A stretch of DNA of 64,000 bases from Diaporthe sp. PMI_573 (GCA_021399435.1 JAJTUP010000027.1:827553-891552); one strand, 5' to 3'. Shown: positions 11,775-23,494, counted from the first letter of the stretch. Made by a program: numbers and translations. Notes: generated from the letters alone by a model not told the origin.

Positions 11775-12844
11775 TCGAAGGTTTCTTCGTACCCAGGGCG
11801 GCCGGGTCGAAGGCCGGCTTTGTGCGGTAGCTCACGCCGCATAAGTTGTCCTGGAGACGTACTTGTGAGAAGCTGAGCAGGTCATATCGGACCACATCTG
11901 AGTAAGCATGGCGCTCACCAGCGATAAGAGGGAAAGGTTGCATGCAGCTGGATACGAGCTCGCTTCTTAGTGGGAGATCCGCGACAAGGATGAGTACAGC
12001 TAGGCCACTTGGGGTCGCTTCCTCCCGGACAGTAAAGACTCAGCTTTCAAACAGTGATACTCTTGTTCAAGCTCTCTTTCAATTCTATTTTAACTAGACT
12101 CAACAAACATCTGAAACACTCCACAATGTCGATATCTGGAATCGGGTGCACACATAGCAGGTATTCACCCTTTTACGTGTGGGCATGTCAAAGTTTGGGA
12201 TAGCAGCAACCATCCCTAAGATTAAGGACTCGATAACACCAGGAACTTTCGATCCGACAGCCAAAAGCAAGGCGCCGCACAGTGATCCGGAGTCGGGCTG
12301 GCTCAAGCGGCAGGTGACGAATGGTCTGTCCAGCTAATGAGAATAGGCTGAATCACAGGGTTGAGTCTCCATCTAGTTGGCCTCTGGTTTTCCATGGTGG
12401 ACATTTGGCATATTCTAAGGGTGACTGCGTTCACCCGGGCTCACAAGAACAGCAGAATTTACCTGGGCAGTAGCTCCAGAGACTGGGATCGCCTCAGAAA
12501 GTCAGGCAAGCCAGACTCGTGTCTTTCCTGTCAAACGAGAAGTACAAATGCTGGGGAGTGCGCATTAAGGGGTCAAAGGAGAAAGACATCCCTAGAATAA
12601 AAATGAATTTGGAACCAACTTAAAAATACAGTATTATGAGTTTATAGACGAGGACTCCCCGCGATCGCTTGAATTTGGGGCGGAAAGGCTTGCCTGCTAT
12701 GTGACCATTTGATATGGTCACTTAATCGGCCCCGCACACGGCTTCTGAGTCAAGTGAAGATCGAAATTGTCCGATAGTTGTTATGATATATCTGCCCCGC
12801 TTTGAAGTGCCCCATTTCCATGTTTACCTACTTAGTTGCACATA
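11775..12844. other. Upstream DNA of the peroxidase gene up to the first transposon
   Basis: Promoter side of the peroxidase gene, then AT-leaning DNA without a recognisable gene. Confidence 0.5.
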
Positions 12845-12886
12845 ACGTGCCCGGCCCGGATCTCGGCCCACCCCCGTTCTCGGCCG
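12845..12886. repeat. Left terminal inverted repeat of pogo/Fot1 copy 1
   Basis: 42 bp, the exact reverse complement of 14754-14795 by direct reading; flanked on the outside by TA. Confidence 0.9.
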
Positions 12887-12893
12887 CCCTCCG

Positions 12894-14534
12894 TCACCCA
12901 CGCCGCCTTCGCCGTGACGCCGACGCCACCGCCACCACGATAGTTGACCCCGTTTCTGATGGTGTTTCTGACTCTTCTGACCCGTCGCTATCTTCTGGTA
13001 CCACGCCGGCTTCTATTTGGGTCCTCCGAATAGCCTTAATGTCGGCGAAAAGCTTATTTGGGTCAAGTTGAACCTTCTTCCTTCGGACCGCCCTGCTGAC
13101 TTCAATTTGGCGTTCCAGCTCCTGGGCTTTTTGTGAGGACATCGTCAGACTAACGTCTTTCTGGTCCCAGCTCTTGAGAATTTTCCTAAAGAGGAGTCGT
13201 TGTGTGGGGCTTAGTTGCTTCCGACGGGCATACCGGGCCACTATGCCATGTAGCTCTTGAGACCGCTTAGGGGTCGCAAAAAAGGTTCCTCGCGGTAGAC
13301 AAAAGCACTTATCGGTGCAAAAATGGCTACTGAAGCCATCGCCAGCAGCCAATTCCAGCGTTTTCGCTTCCTTTATGCGGTTATCTTCGATAAAGTGGCT
13401 TCCAAGTGCCCTATGCTTAGACAACGGCCAAAGACCCGTCGCCCGCCAGCCAGAACGGATATTTGACTCTGTAAGTGCCTCTATTTGGGCCTTGTAATAG
13501 CAATAAAGGAAACGTTTCTTTGCCACGACTGACGATGAATCGTGCCCTCCTTGTTGGCCGAGATACTTCTTGAAGGCAGTCTTTAGAGGGCCGAAGACCG
13601 CCACATCTAGCGGTTAAAGCATATGTAAGGTATGGGCTGGCAAAAAAACGATATATACTTTATTCGAGAAGCATTCCTACATAAAATCTACCGTTGTATG
13701 TATGTGGTGCCCATTAATCACGAGAAGGCGCCATTTAGAAGGGTCTTCTGGCGCCGTCAGCGGAAGAAAGACCCTCCGAAGCCAGTAGATGGCGATAGGT
13801 TCCTCCATCCACCCCTTTTTCGTCACCGTGAACTGCCAGCCGTCGTGATCTTTAAGGGCGATAGGAAACCACTGCTGTTGAATACTTAGTCCCTTGAAAA
13901 TAATTAGAGGAATCAGGGACTTGCCCGTGGCAGAGATATACTCGAGGAAGGAGGTCTATGCTCTCGAATTAAAGTCCTTCTGAAGAAGCTTGCTGCTGTT
14001 AGAATAGCCGATAGTTAGGGCCTTCTCTGACTTGCCCTCCATAAGCCCACCCTTGTCGGCATTTTATCGGTTGGCCGGCTTAATCGCCTTCACGATAGGT
14101 AGCCCTATGAAGTCGAACCATGACCCGACGTTTTGTTTGGTAGCTGCCCTAAGCCGCTTTGCTTTAATGCGCTGATACTTATGGCTTTGGAGGATAGGGT
14201 GACGAAGGAGGAAGGCCTTTAGCTACTTTTTTCCGAGAGGATCGACCTCTTTTCCCGAGGAGCCTAGACGGGCCGCCAGGGCCCTTGTTTCCCAGCGAGT
14301 CAGGGCATGGCCAAGGCTGCTTTGGTTGACCAAAAACATCGCCAATTGGTCTTCCTGATGGTTAGAAAGAACTCTTAGAGGGTTGGCGGCGATGTGATGG
14401 CTTTGTCGGCCGGCGAGACGACTTTGAAGTGTTGAGCGTGGAATATGCCAGGTCCTGGAAGCCTTCCTGACGGGCATGCTATTCCTGACCGCCACGATGG
14501 CGTCATGTATCTTAAGTTTACCATAGGGCTTCAT
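12894..14534 (-). pseudogene. Broken pogo/Fot1 transposase (psq HTH, CENP-B HTH, DDE)
   Basis: One reading frame of 547 codons starts at ATG 14534 and stays in phase to 12894, with no frameshift, but is interrupted by several in-frame stops between about 13600 and 14222. The N-terminus (MKPYGKLKIHDAIVAVRNS) is a psq-type helix-turn-helix, followed by a CENP-B-like region. The catalytic part is recognisable: the second DDE motif reads LLVINGHH where the family has an Asp in place of Asn, and the usual LQPLDVAVFG has its Gln codon changed to TAG. The last 236 codons (12894-13604) are still open and carry a Lys/Arg-rich tail. The changes fit C-to-T decay. The protein should be inactive. Confidence 0.85.
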
Positions 14535-14753
14535 GATAATAAGGATAATTATTGAGAAAATAGCCGCTATACTAGCTGCAAAAGCAACGCGCTGCACTTA
14601 CAAGCTAGTAAGAACAACTTATATTTTCAGGACACTGTTTAACAATAATGCCTGGAAGAAGTTTGGTGATCAGAAAAAAAGTCCTCGTGGAGAAAACGTT
14701 GAGTTTATGTAGGGTGGGTATAGACGCGTGCACGCGTGAACGCGGGTGTGGGC

Positions 14754-14795
14754 CGGCCGAGAACGGGGGTGGGCCGAGATCCGGGCCGGGCACGT
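14754..14795. repeat. Right terminal inverted repeat of pogo/Fot1 copy 1
   Basis: 42 bp, the reverse complement of 12845-12886; followed by the TA target duplication at 14796-14797. Confidence 0.9.
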
Positions 14796-14927
14796 TAATG
14801 GAGCCTTTGGCACAGTCACACGCTGCTACTACTCCCTTCGACCTACCGCTCTGACGACAACACGGGCATCTATCTGTGACAACTTGACAGGATGCATATC
14901 ACCTAATCCTCTGAGCTAGAGTCGACA

Positions 14928-15424
14928 ATGGATCCTTCGAAAGTGAAGGTATTCCCAAGCGGTCGCTATCCCTTGCCCCAGAGTACTGACATCAGTGACA
15001 GATGGGCAAACTCGCCCAGAAATTCAATCTCAGTCAAAGGAAGCGCAAAAATGAGGAACAGGCAGCAGCTCCTGACCAATCTGGGGAGGTGAGTTCTGCG
15101 ACAAGTCACTCCCGTCCACTGCAACTACCACGATCCCAGGTGCCCCAAAGCAATGTCGGCTCAGGCGCCCCCGTAATGTCGGCTTCAACCGTTGGTGAAA
15201 CTCTTACTGGCCGCAGGTCCCAACATGACCAACATACTACGTCTTTTGGCGCGTCCCGTGGACCAATATCCATGAAGGACCGCTTCCCTGTGGTAAGAAA
15301 CTCTGTTTCCCGCCGTGGCAATAGAAACAACCGTCTCTTGACTGATAATGTGGGTTTGAGGGCCGCTCAGGGGGCCACACGCCCGGCCTGGCTGTGGCCA
15401 ATCAGAAGGGCCATTCTGGCTTAG
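14928..15424 (+). CDS. Hypothetical Ser/Arg/Gln-rich protein between two transposons
   Basis: A short first exon 14928-14948 (MDPSKVK) is followed by a 53-nt intron (GTATTC...CAGTGACAG) and a second exon 15002-15424, phase 0, giving about 147 residues. The protein is basic and Ser/Gln-rich (GKLAQKFNLSQRKRKNEEQ, then RRGNRNNR) with no recognised domain. A GTAAGA at about 15293 could be another donor, so the 3' end is uncertain. It lies between two pogo elements and may be a gene fragment. Confidence 0.35.
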
Positions 15425-15669
15425 TCAGCAGAAGCGCTAGCTACTACACCAAGTACTTCGGCGCCCACAATAGCGATATCTTCCTCTCTTCCTTCTATAG
15501 CAAAAATCAAACCCATACCCAGATAGTACAGCTTTTACTCGCCTCTATTTATACATACAAAGGCCCCTAACCTATAGCATCAGGGCCGTACTAATACTAA
15601 TTAGTAACAAAGTACAAGATCCACTCCCTCGAGATATTAGTCGAGGGGTCCTCCGCCGCCGAATGGGTA
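15425..15669. other. Spacer up to the second pogo element
   Basis: Short AT-leaning spacer; nothing recognised. It ends in the TA target site at 15668-15669. Confidence 0.4.
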
Positions 15670-15751
15670 CCATGGCCCATCGGCTTCCGGCACCCCCCGG
15701 CTTCCGGCACCGCAAAAAATTCCCCACACCACCAAAAACTCACCATCTTTA
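15670..15751. repeat. Left terminal inverted repeat of pogo/Fot1 copy 2
   Basis: 82 bp, the reverse complement of 17800-17881 by direct reading, flanked by TA. Confidence 0.9.
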
Positions 15752-15967
15752 CTTATACGTTTCTTGACGACGATTGAGTTTAATTGAAATCTGAATAGAC
15801 AGATCGATAGAAAATTGGCGATTATATAGGGTAGTGTTTTCAGAAAAAAAGTAGGGCGCCTTCACCGCTTAATTTTGCCAAGTTGTCAACAACAAAACAT
15901 TGCAATTCGAAGACACGTTTTTGCCTTGAAGGTACTTCTCTATACAACCTCCACAACACCAACCACG

Positions 15968-17724
15968 ATGCCTACAAAGCCGTACACTGAGGAGGACGTA
16001 GCCAATACGCTAGCGGAGATCTCTGCCAACTCCGTTTCTCTAAAAAAGGCCTCAAAGAAGTACAATATACCTCCATCCACACTCTCCGGAAGGCGAAATA
16101 GCCGCTCGTCACAACTCGATCCCAAGGTCCAACAAACCAACGCCCTGATCTCTACTACTCAAGAAGACAAGCTTATTGAGTGGATTCTACATCAAGAAAG
16201 TCTCGGGGCTGCTCCAAGCTATTCTGCAGTCAAAATGGTGGTTTCTAGCATGCTCGCAGAAGCTAGTAAAGAGCCTACAGTTAGCAAGAATTGGATGGAA
16301 CGATTTATCAAGCACCGGCCTGAGATTCAGAGCAAAGTTAGGCATAAACAAGAAGCACTACGTTTCCACAAGTTCACCCCGAGGGCTATTAACTAGTATT
16401 TCGGTATCCGAGAGGGCGAATTCGGCTGGGTAAAGCCGAGCCTCACAGTCAACGTAGACGAAGCTGGCTTGATGGCAGGCTATGGTACGCAATATTGGTC
16501 CAATACGTCTAAGATTAATACACATCACTGACTACATATAGGCCTTGATTCCCTGGTAGTAGGAACGTCTGAGACCAAGAAGGCGATGGTTAAATCTAAC
16601 CAATCGAGGTAGTGGTCTACCATGATTAAATACATCACAGCTACTAGTGAAGTGCTTAATCCAGGCATTATTTTCAAGGGCAAAGAACTCCAAGAACAGT
16701 AGTTTATCGAGGAATTTCAACACACAGTACCTTCTTAGCACTAGATTACGTCCATAAACGGCTGGATGGATAATAAAATTAGCGTGGCGTGGCTGCAGGA
16801 TGTTTTTTTGCCGCAGATGAATAACCGCCGCGAAGATGATTCAGATGCCATTCTGCTTATTCTCGATAGCCATTTTAGCCATACAACTGTGGGTGCAACG
16901 CCAGGATTTAGCAATAAAAACCCAATTAAGACTAATAATTCCCGCAGGACGAGTTTATGACTATATGCTTCCGAAACAACGTCTTCTACTGCTATTTACC
17001 AGCCCATTGTTCTCATGGGCTTCAGCCACTAGACAACGGAGTCTTCAATACAGTCAAAAGTTACTATCGTGACCTCCTAGGTACGTAGCAGGCGTTGACA
17101 GATTCGGCGCCCGTGGATAAAATCAACTTCATCAAGGCACTTTCCGCTACACGTGACAAGGGCTTCAGCAAGAAGAATATCCAGTCTACATAGCGTACAA
17201 CTAGCAATTGGCCAATTAGTCGCGTCAAGGCACTCTCACACCCAGAATACCAAGAGGACAAGGAGAAACGTAGCCTCAAACGGGTGGTGGATCTCGACGG
17301 AGATGTGCCGAAGTCTGGCCGTGATATCATGGACCTCACAGGCCCAAACTACACGTTGGAGGAACGGGGCAAATACAGGAAGATAGGTATTGCTTTTGAC
17401 TATAAGCAAGCCGAATTAACGATTGCCAACAAGAAAATTACCAACTTAGAAGCTCAAATTAAGCGCATGAAGACCAAGAAGCAGCGGTCAGTCCCCAACC
17501 CAAACCGCCGGTTTATGCAGCTATCTAAGATACTAGGCGGCAAGAAGGAAGCTGGGAATGCCCTCACCCAAAATTCCGAGACCATGGAGGAAGAATTGGG
17601 TGGGGAAATCGAGGTGATGGGAGATAGTGCAGATGAGGAAGAGGTAGCCGAAATTGACCTACCTGCGGAGATGCGCACACGCTCAGGAAGGTCGACAAGG
17701 ATACCAAAACGATACACCATCTAA
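15968..17724 (+). pseudogene. Broken pogo/Fot1 transposase
   Basis: The ATG at 15968 opens a frame (MPTKPYTEEDVANTLAEIS, psq HTH, then a CENP-B-type HTH with EDKLIEWILHQESLG) that runs to a stop at 16394-16396. Beyond it the DDE domain is readable in the same frame with further stops: NVDEAGLMAGYG holds the first Asp and LLILDSHFSHTT the second Asp, which is intact here. A frameshift follows; the motif LQPLDNGVFN and the C-terminal coiled-coil region (17284-17724) are in another frame. The protein ends in an acidic then Arg-rich tail. Not functional as it stands. Confidence 0.85.
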
Positions 17725-17799
17725 AAGGTCTTCTTCTCAGCTATCTATCTATGTACAAATCAATTAACGACGACGAGAATTGAATTGGCGATGGCCTCA

Positions 17800-17881
17800 T
17801 AAAGATGGTGAGTTTTTGGTGGTGTGGGGAATTTTTTGCGGTGCCGGAAGCCGGGGGGTGCCGGAAGCCGATGGGCCATGG
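17800..17881. repeat. Right terminal inverted repeat of pogo/Fot1 copy 2
   Basis: 82 bp, the reverse complement of 15670-15751, followed by TA at 17882-17883. Confidence 0.9.
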
Positions 17882-17912
17882 TAGCGGGCGCGAAAAGGGG
17901 AAAGGAGATTGA

Positions 17913-18323
17913 CAAACGGGCTCGGGCAAACAGATTCAAGTTGGCGAACGACGACGACACTCACTTTTCCACTAAGATCAACCATGACCGGATCGAAATG
18001 CTTTCCCGCACGCCGAGTCCAAATAGCCAGGTGGCAGCTTCGTGGAAGCCCGCATCGCGGACTTCCACGGCGCCCCAGCGGCGCTGCTTTTCAACTCGGC
18101 CTACGACGCCAATGTCGGGCTGCTGAGTTGCGTGCCGCAGACCCATTTGCCTTTTCTCCATCCAGGAGGCAGACTCAAGAACAATAAATTATCCGCATTA
18201 GGAGAAGATGAGCTGCAACTCCCTCTCTTCGACCTGCACACGGATACAGCTGGCCAGTTCCTGCAGTTCCCAAAATCCATTGTATGCATCGCTTCTTTCA
18301 GGCATGTCTGCAGACCAAAGTGA
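17913..18323 (+). pseudogene. Fragment of an AONS/BioF-like PLP aminotransferase
   Basis: Around 18042-18150 the frame reads EARIADFHGAPAALLFNS followed by YDANVGLLSCVPQ, the conserved segment of alpha-oxoamine synthases (8-amino-7-oxononanoate synthase type) just before the substrate and PLP region. After CVPQ the expected continuation (GD...DE...) is missing and the sequence becomes unrelated. Upstream, an in-frame stop precedes the fragment and the pogo element ends only 30 bases away. This is therefore a decayed piece of a longer gene with no PLP lysine. Confidence 0.6.
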
Positions 18324-18701
18324 GTTTTCCCCGACCCTCCCCTTTTAGCTTAAGGAACCCGCAAAATCCTGCGTTTAGAGATACGCGGGAGATACTATAT
18401 AACCCTTGGGAATTTCTGACATAGTCTCATCGAGCATAATGGCTTCAATAGCTTGGCGGTGTCAAAAGTCTCAAATGTGTAGTATTTTCTGTTTAGCTAC
18501 CAGAGAATTAATACAGTTTTCGTATTTTTATTGCGAAACTCCAAGTCTCTTGGTGGTTGGGTGCTAGACGAGGAGTCCCAAATATGCATGCAAGCCCTCT
18601 CTGCGAGTTTGCAACGCCCGCCGAGACATCCCTCCTACCTGCAGGCTAAAGACCAAAACCTCAATTGATGGAGGTGAGAATATCAGCTAACCGTGAAAGC
18701 A
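18324..18701. other. Spacer
   Basis: No gene recognised; AT-leaning DNA between the aminotransferase fragment and the LINE remnant. Confidence 0.4.
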
Positions 18702-19560
18702 CTATGGCCTAAGACCGGCCTCGCACATGCCAATCGAGCGGCCCCAGGCTGATTTCAGGAACTGCGTCGCTGTGAGCCTCCTTCCTGGCATTGGATTTAA
18801 CATGCAGTAGATAACGACTCGACATTCCTCCTGAGAGCGCATCAGCTGGGTACCATGGAGAAAGGAGGGGTTCAGGCCTACCGGCTCCAGTGCTTCCACT
18901 GGTGCGTAGCCCTCTTCTACCCGACGGTCCTCGACGCATTCGTCGTAGTATTCGTTATCGTCTCTGGCGGAATACCACATGTGGCAGAAAAGTCGCGTAA
19001 ACATATAGATCACACCGCAGGCTCGGCCGCGGTCACTTGTGTATCGTCTTGCGCGTATAGGCGCAGTGTACCAAGTGCTCCGGTCCTTTCTGTGTTTGCC
19101 CGCGTGCGGGTGTCGCACACGTGCAGCGAATATCCGCTTCCCAGTGTTGGAACTTGTTATGATACCATGCGTAGTCTCCGTGTGCTGAGATGGTATTGGG
19201 ATACCATCCCAGCGGTTTCCTTAGTAACTGTGGTGCCGTAGGGCATTGCATTTGCCGGGCGTGTAGCGGATCCTTGCGTCTAGGAAGCCCGAAGGGACGT
19301 TTGTGTCCTTGCTTTTCCACCACGTCCCTGCTATCGAGCGGATCTGTAGCCTTGCGATGGACTGGATACCGGTAGCGGTGGGCTTCAATCCAGCGTCTGG
19401 AGGGCCCTTCTTCCCCCCTTGGTCCGCTAACCGGTCCGCTTTCTCGTTCCCCTCCATGCCGAAGTGCCCTGGGCTCCACTTCAGGGCAATGTCGTACGCG
19501 TCCAACAGATGATGGATTTCGATGAAGACCGCACAAACCCTTCCATCCTTGAGGTGGAAA
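18702..19560 (-). pseudogene. 3' end of a Tad-type LINE retrotransposon (RNase H and Cys/His tail)
   Basis: The minus strand near 19505-19400 reads DIALKWSPGHFGMEGNEKAD, an RNase H domain C-terminal motif of Tad-clade non-LTR retrotransposons. After a frame change it continues with HGDYAWYHNKFQHWEADI, CTC and GPEHLVHC, the Cys/His-rich end typical of these polyproteins. At least two frameshifts and a stop separate the pieces, and only the last part of the element is present. The reverse transcriptase and endonuclease are absent, as in 5'-truncated LINE copies. Confidence 0.75.
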
Positions 19561-21625
19561 CGGCGGTATCTAAGCCCACGTGCCGCTATCTACCCTGCGA
19601 AGCCCATGGTGGACCGAGAAGTTACTATCTCGGTCGACAGCATGCTGGTATGGTTGTCGTTGACGTGCTCATTGCCTTTGTTGTGCTAGTGATTCTAATT
19701 GGACTGTGGAGTCTCATCTCCAGAAGGTATGTTTTATATAGCACCCTATTGGCTGGGCCGTTTTTCTGACCACGGGTGAAGGATGCATGATCCTGGACAT
19801 TGAAAGGCACCATTCGATTGGGGAACAAAACGGATTCCGCCACGCCGCTCTCGCCAGTCGGCTACCGATCTTTCGTGCTGCAACCCGTACCGAGATCTAC
19901 TGCCAACCTGCCTGTCGTTCCGGAAACAACACCGCATTCGCCTAGTTCCACATTCAATGCGTTCTTGTCTTGTGTTATGCCGAAATACCTCATCCAGCGT
20001 TTAGTTGCTACTGCCGAGCTAGGTTGGATAGCGGGAACATACGTTATGATGCAAGAGCCTGGAACGGTTACGATTATTTGAAGGTCACGAGGGAATCGTT
20101 GTACGGTACAGGAACCACATACGATCGCCTTCCAGAACGAAGCGGCGTTCAGCGGTGGTGACGAAACATTTTTTATAAAGCCTTAGATGAGACGGGTACG
20201 CGAAAGAGCGATGAACCACAGTACCAAGATGCATACACTTAACATCTGTAATCTAACAGGTGGTCTTCGAAATGCCGCCCACAAGTGCGGGAATGCCCCT
20301 GTCATTCCCAAATCGGTCCATTTCATATGCTGGTCAAGCATTCCGTAGTTGCGGATAGAATCGTGGCCGCGCCTGCTACACGCCAGCCTATCTCACCGGA
20401 TACGGGCGCGGGATGAAATTAGCGGGCAACAACTTTGTTACTGATTGTATCCTTGCTACCAATGATAGACGAAAAAGACGGTATCGAACTGCGCCAACTT
20501 CATTAAGCCGACCTTCCACGGCTCCTTTACCGCCTTCGCCTTCGACCCACTGGCGTAGCCGGTGCTCGTATCGACAAGGCATGGGTTGCCGTGGGATCTT
20601 ATAGTGGATTCCATCATGGATGTTTTGGGAACAGGTGAGGTTTGAGTTTACCATACGAGGCACTCTCGATCTTCATATTCTGGCATTGCTGGGATTTATT
20701 TTCCTCGTAACTGACTCTCTCTTTCGCTATGTGAAATTTACTCATGCTATCCATCTCTTGGAGATTGCCGTTCTCAGCATTGTGGAGGGCATTCTCGTGT
20801 ATCATCGCCATCGCACCTTCGACATGATGCCCCCCTTCACTTGCCAGTAATCTATCGGCACTACCCTCTGAGGCGGTTGATGGCAATCCAGCGCGGAGCC
20901 CGAACCATGCTATACAGGGAGAAAAATAACGACAAAGGGACATCGGTTTTCCTGCTGGGCCCATATCACAAAGAGATTCTAGGTACATATGGCGAACTGT
21001 GTTATCTGAAGCGATCACTGAGCGACTATTTCCAGCCCATGACAGCGCGGGGCGAGGTGTGAGTATTAAGGATAGCGTACTACTCTTCACGAAAACGCCG
21101 CTTCTTCATATAAGCGACGACTTCACTTTTACACAATTCAGATGTAAGTACGAGAACGCGCCCCAGAACTTTGGCTTCTTGATTCCAGATCGGCAGGGGT
21201 GTCGGCCAATGGAGTGATTTCTAGTTTGGCCATTCGGAGATTGCCACACAAGACGTGGGAGACTAGGAACGGATGTATTTAAGAATACGTCCTGCGCTAT
21301 GCATCGCCCTCGGGCCGGCCGATCATGGTAACTGGTACCGACAGCTGCGTCGGCTCCCATCCTATGTATTTGAGTCTCTTGATCACCTGTAAGAACAACC
21401 AGGCATGACAGCCAGCACCCCACAATTTTGTTCTGCAAAGTTGGAGGAAATGAAAGGTTTTGCATGGCCTGGTTAACGTCTTGTAACATCCTCCGATGTC
21501 GTTTGGGTTGGAGTCACACTTAGGACTTGGTACAACCGCTATACAGTCCATAAGGCGTGAAAAAGCCGTGTCTTGAGATACGGAAGGCATGCCATTGGAC
21601 CCATTAGTACCTAAGGATAATCGAA
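19561..21625. other. Gene-poor DNA next to transposon remnants
   Basis: About 2 kb without a supported gene. The frames present (for example 20614-21090 minus and 20620-20850 plus) overlap on both strands and show no family motif. The stretch may hold more decayed repeat sequence. Confidence 0.4.
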
Positions 21626-23494
21626 CTATTCTTCTAGTAATGCATTACATCGAGTCTGCAGGTCTTCATTGAGGGCGTGGATGTTGGCATTTCGTTCCAC
21701 AAGCAATTGAACTATTGCTGCATCAGACTTCCGGACTGCAACTTCGAGGATCGTTCCTTTTCCGTCTGCTTCAATATTGACATCTGCACCTCTGTCAATG
21801 AACAAACGAGCTATATCGACAGCTCCGAGGTCGACTGCGTCGAACAAGGGTCCACCTCCTTCAGCTTGGGGTTGGTTGGCACTTCCACCGTGCTCCAAGA
21901 GAAGCTGGACCAAGCGCACGCTACCGTGGTAAACTGCGGCCCCAAGCGGAGAACGGCCATGGCCATCCAGAAGGTTGGGATCAGCTCCTCCCTCTAAGAG
22001 TAGTCGAGCCACGTCGTAGTGTCCTTGGAGGGTTGCTGCGCGTAATGCCGAGCCATATGAACCACCTGTGATATTGATGTCTGCGCCGGCATTCAACAAC
22101 ATCGCAACACACGTAGTGCTTGCATTATGAGAGGCGGCTTGCAACGCACTATGCATACCACCACCGAAGTTGTTGCATTGTGCCCCATTCTGTAGCAGAA
22201 GTGCCATGATGGCCGGAGAATCGGACCAAGAAGCTGCCTGAAGGGGGCTTCCATGTTCGCCGCCCTTCGCATTTACATCTGCACCACGCGAGATGAGTAA
22301 CTCCACAATCTCAAGGTCCCCTTGTGCACATGCAGCTTCAAGGGAGCTGCCGTAGTAGCCCCCAAGCGCATTCACGTCTGCGCCGCTCGAGATAAGCAAC
22401 TCCACGATCGCCATATTTGGGTGTGCGCAGGCACCCTGGAGGGCACTCCCGTAATGGCCTCCAAGTGCATTCACAGCCGCTCCTTTGCCTAAGAGCAGCC
22501 TCGCCGCACCAATATTGCCTTCCTCAGCTGCACATTGAAGCGCCGTAGCAAACTTGCCCCCAATCGCGTTCACATTGGCACCGTTGTCGAGGAGATATAC
22601 CATCAGATCCATGGAGCCAGTCGCAGCATGGAGCGCTGTCTCCTGCTGTCGTCCCCGGGCATTGACATCGACTCCGTTGTCCAGGAGCCTTCGAACAAGG
22701 CGAACTGATCTCAGACCGGCTGCAGCACAAAGCACAGGGCCCATAGAGCCAGAAAACTCTGCCGTGTTTGATTGGTTTCTCCAGAGGATTTCGAAAAGGT
22801 TGAGTTGGTCGGGTTTCAACGCGCTCTCTATAGTTGACAGGAAGTCATACCTAGAGCCGGCGCCCAGCAAAGTCTCTACGACTTCGGTGGCACCTGCGCG
22901 AACAGCGGCACGTGCTGCACTGCCGTATCGTCCGCCCTCAGTATCAATAGCGCCAGCCTCTAGGAGCATCCTAACGATGCTGAGGTTGGAGATCGATGCA
23001 GCCGCTTGCAGAGGCGTCCACAGAACGCCGCCCTCGACAACCAGGTCTGCGCCCGCGTCGATGAGCAGTCGAGCAATTTCCTCCTGCCCGTATGCACAAG
23101 CTGCCGTCAGGGCAGACCCAAAATGCTCTCCGTAATCATTGGGGTCGCACCCTTCGCTGAGGAGGCGCAGGACCTCGGATAGATGGCCACGCAGCGCTGC
23201 CCTCTGCAGATGATGAGTGTCGTGACTGTAGCTTGCTGGATAGTACTCGGCCAATTCGTTGTCGCTAATTACGCGCACGACGAACCCATCATGGACAAGG
23301 CACATGGGGTCTTCGAACCCGTCCATGCCAATGGCGTCAAGTAGTTGAGGATCGGCGAGACGGTCATGACCTGGTGGGTAGAATATCCATAGTTCCTTCG
23401 GTTTTTGAACGACGGTTGCGTATACACCGTCTTGATCATTCGAAAGGGGTACTCTGGTGATCTCCGACTGTCGGTTGGGACCGGAAGAGCGCAT
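21626..23494 (-). CDS. Ankyrin-repeat protein
   Basis: A single uninterrupted frame of 622 codons starts at ATG 23494. Residues 1 to about 90 form an N-terminal region with YATVVQKPKELWIFYPPG and no recognised domain. From about residue 95 to the end there are some 14-15 ankyrin repeats of 33-35 residues with the pattern GGxYGSALQAAxxxGxxxIVxLLLxxGADVNA. Such proteins are protein-interaction platforms. Unlike many fungal ankyrin proteins it has no NACHT or other effector domain here. It is divergent from the ADP-ribosylglycohydrolase gene (264 bp between start codons), so the two may share a promoter. No intron. Confidence 0.93.
   Translation of the reverse strand: MRSSGPNRQSEITRVPLSNDQDGVYATVVQKPKELWIFYPPGHDRLADPQLLDAIGMDGFEDPMCLVHDGFVVRVISDNELAEYYPASYSHDTHHLQRAALRGHLSEVLRLLSEGCDPNDYGEHFGSALTAACAYGQEEIARLLIDAGADLVVEGGVLWTPLQAAASISNLSIVRMLLEAGAIDTEGGRYGSAARAAVRAGATEVVETLLGAGSRYDFLSTIESALKPDQLNLFEILWRNQSNTAEFSGSMGPVLCAAAGLRSVRLVRRLLDNGVDVNARGRQQETALHAATGSMDLMVYLLDNGANVNAIGGKFATALQCAAEEGNIGAARLLLGKGAAVNALGGHYGSALQGACAHPNMAIVELLISSGADVNALGGYYGSSLEAACAQGDLEIVELLISRGADVNAKGGEHGSPLQAASWSDSPAIMALLLQNGAQCNNFGGGMHSALQAASHNASTTCVAMLLNAGADINITGGSYGSALRAATLQGHYDVARLLLEGGADPNLLDGHGRSPLGAAVYHGSVRLVQLLLEHGGSANQPQAEGGGPLFDAVDLGAVDIARLFIDRGADVNIEADGKGTILEVAVRKSDAAIVQLLVERNANIHALNEDLQTRCNALLEE

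Larger units (their letters stand above)
12845..14795 (-). mobile_element. pogo/Fot1-type DNA transposon, copy 1
   Basis: The element is bounded by matching 42-bp terminal inverted repeats (12845-12886 and 14754-14795, beginning ACGTGCCCGGCCCGGATCTC) and by TA on both sides (12843-12844 and 14796-14797), the target duplication of Tc1/mariner/pogo transposons. It is 1951 bp long, normal for Fot1-like elements. The transposase frame lies on the minus strand and is broken by stops (separate entry). The ends look usable in trans if an active transposase exists elsewhere. Confidence 0.9.
15670..17881 (+). mobile_element. pogo/Fot1-type DNA transposon, copy 2 (different family from copy 1)
   Basis: Two matching 82-bp terminal inverted repeats (15670-15751 and 17800-17881, starting CCATGGCCCATCGGCTTCCG and containing an internal CGGCTTCCGGCACC duplication) are flanked by TA at 15668-15669 and 17882-17883. 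Length is 2212 bp. The repeat sequence is unrelated to that of copy 1, so this is a separate family. It encodes a transposase on the plus strand, now broken. Confidence 0.92.

Noticed and set aside
20614..21090. Frames on both strands near 20.6-21.1 kb, one with a hydrophobic run
   Set aside because: No motif, no splice support, opposite-strand overlap; likely chance in gene-poor DNA.
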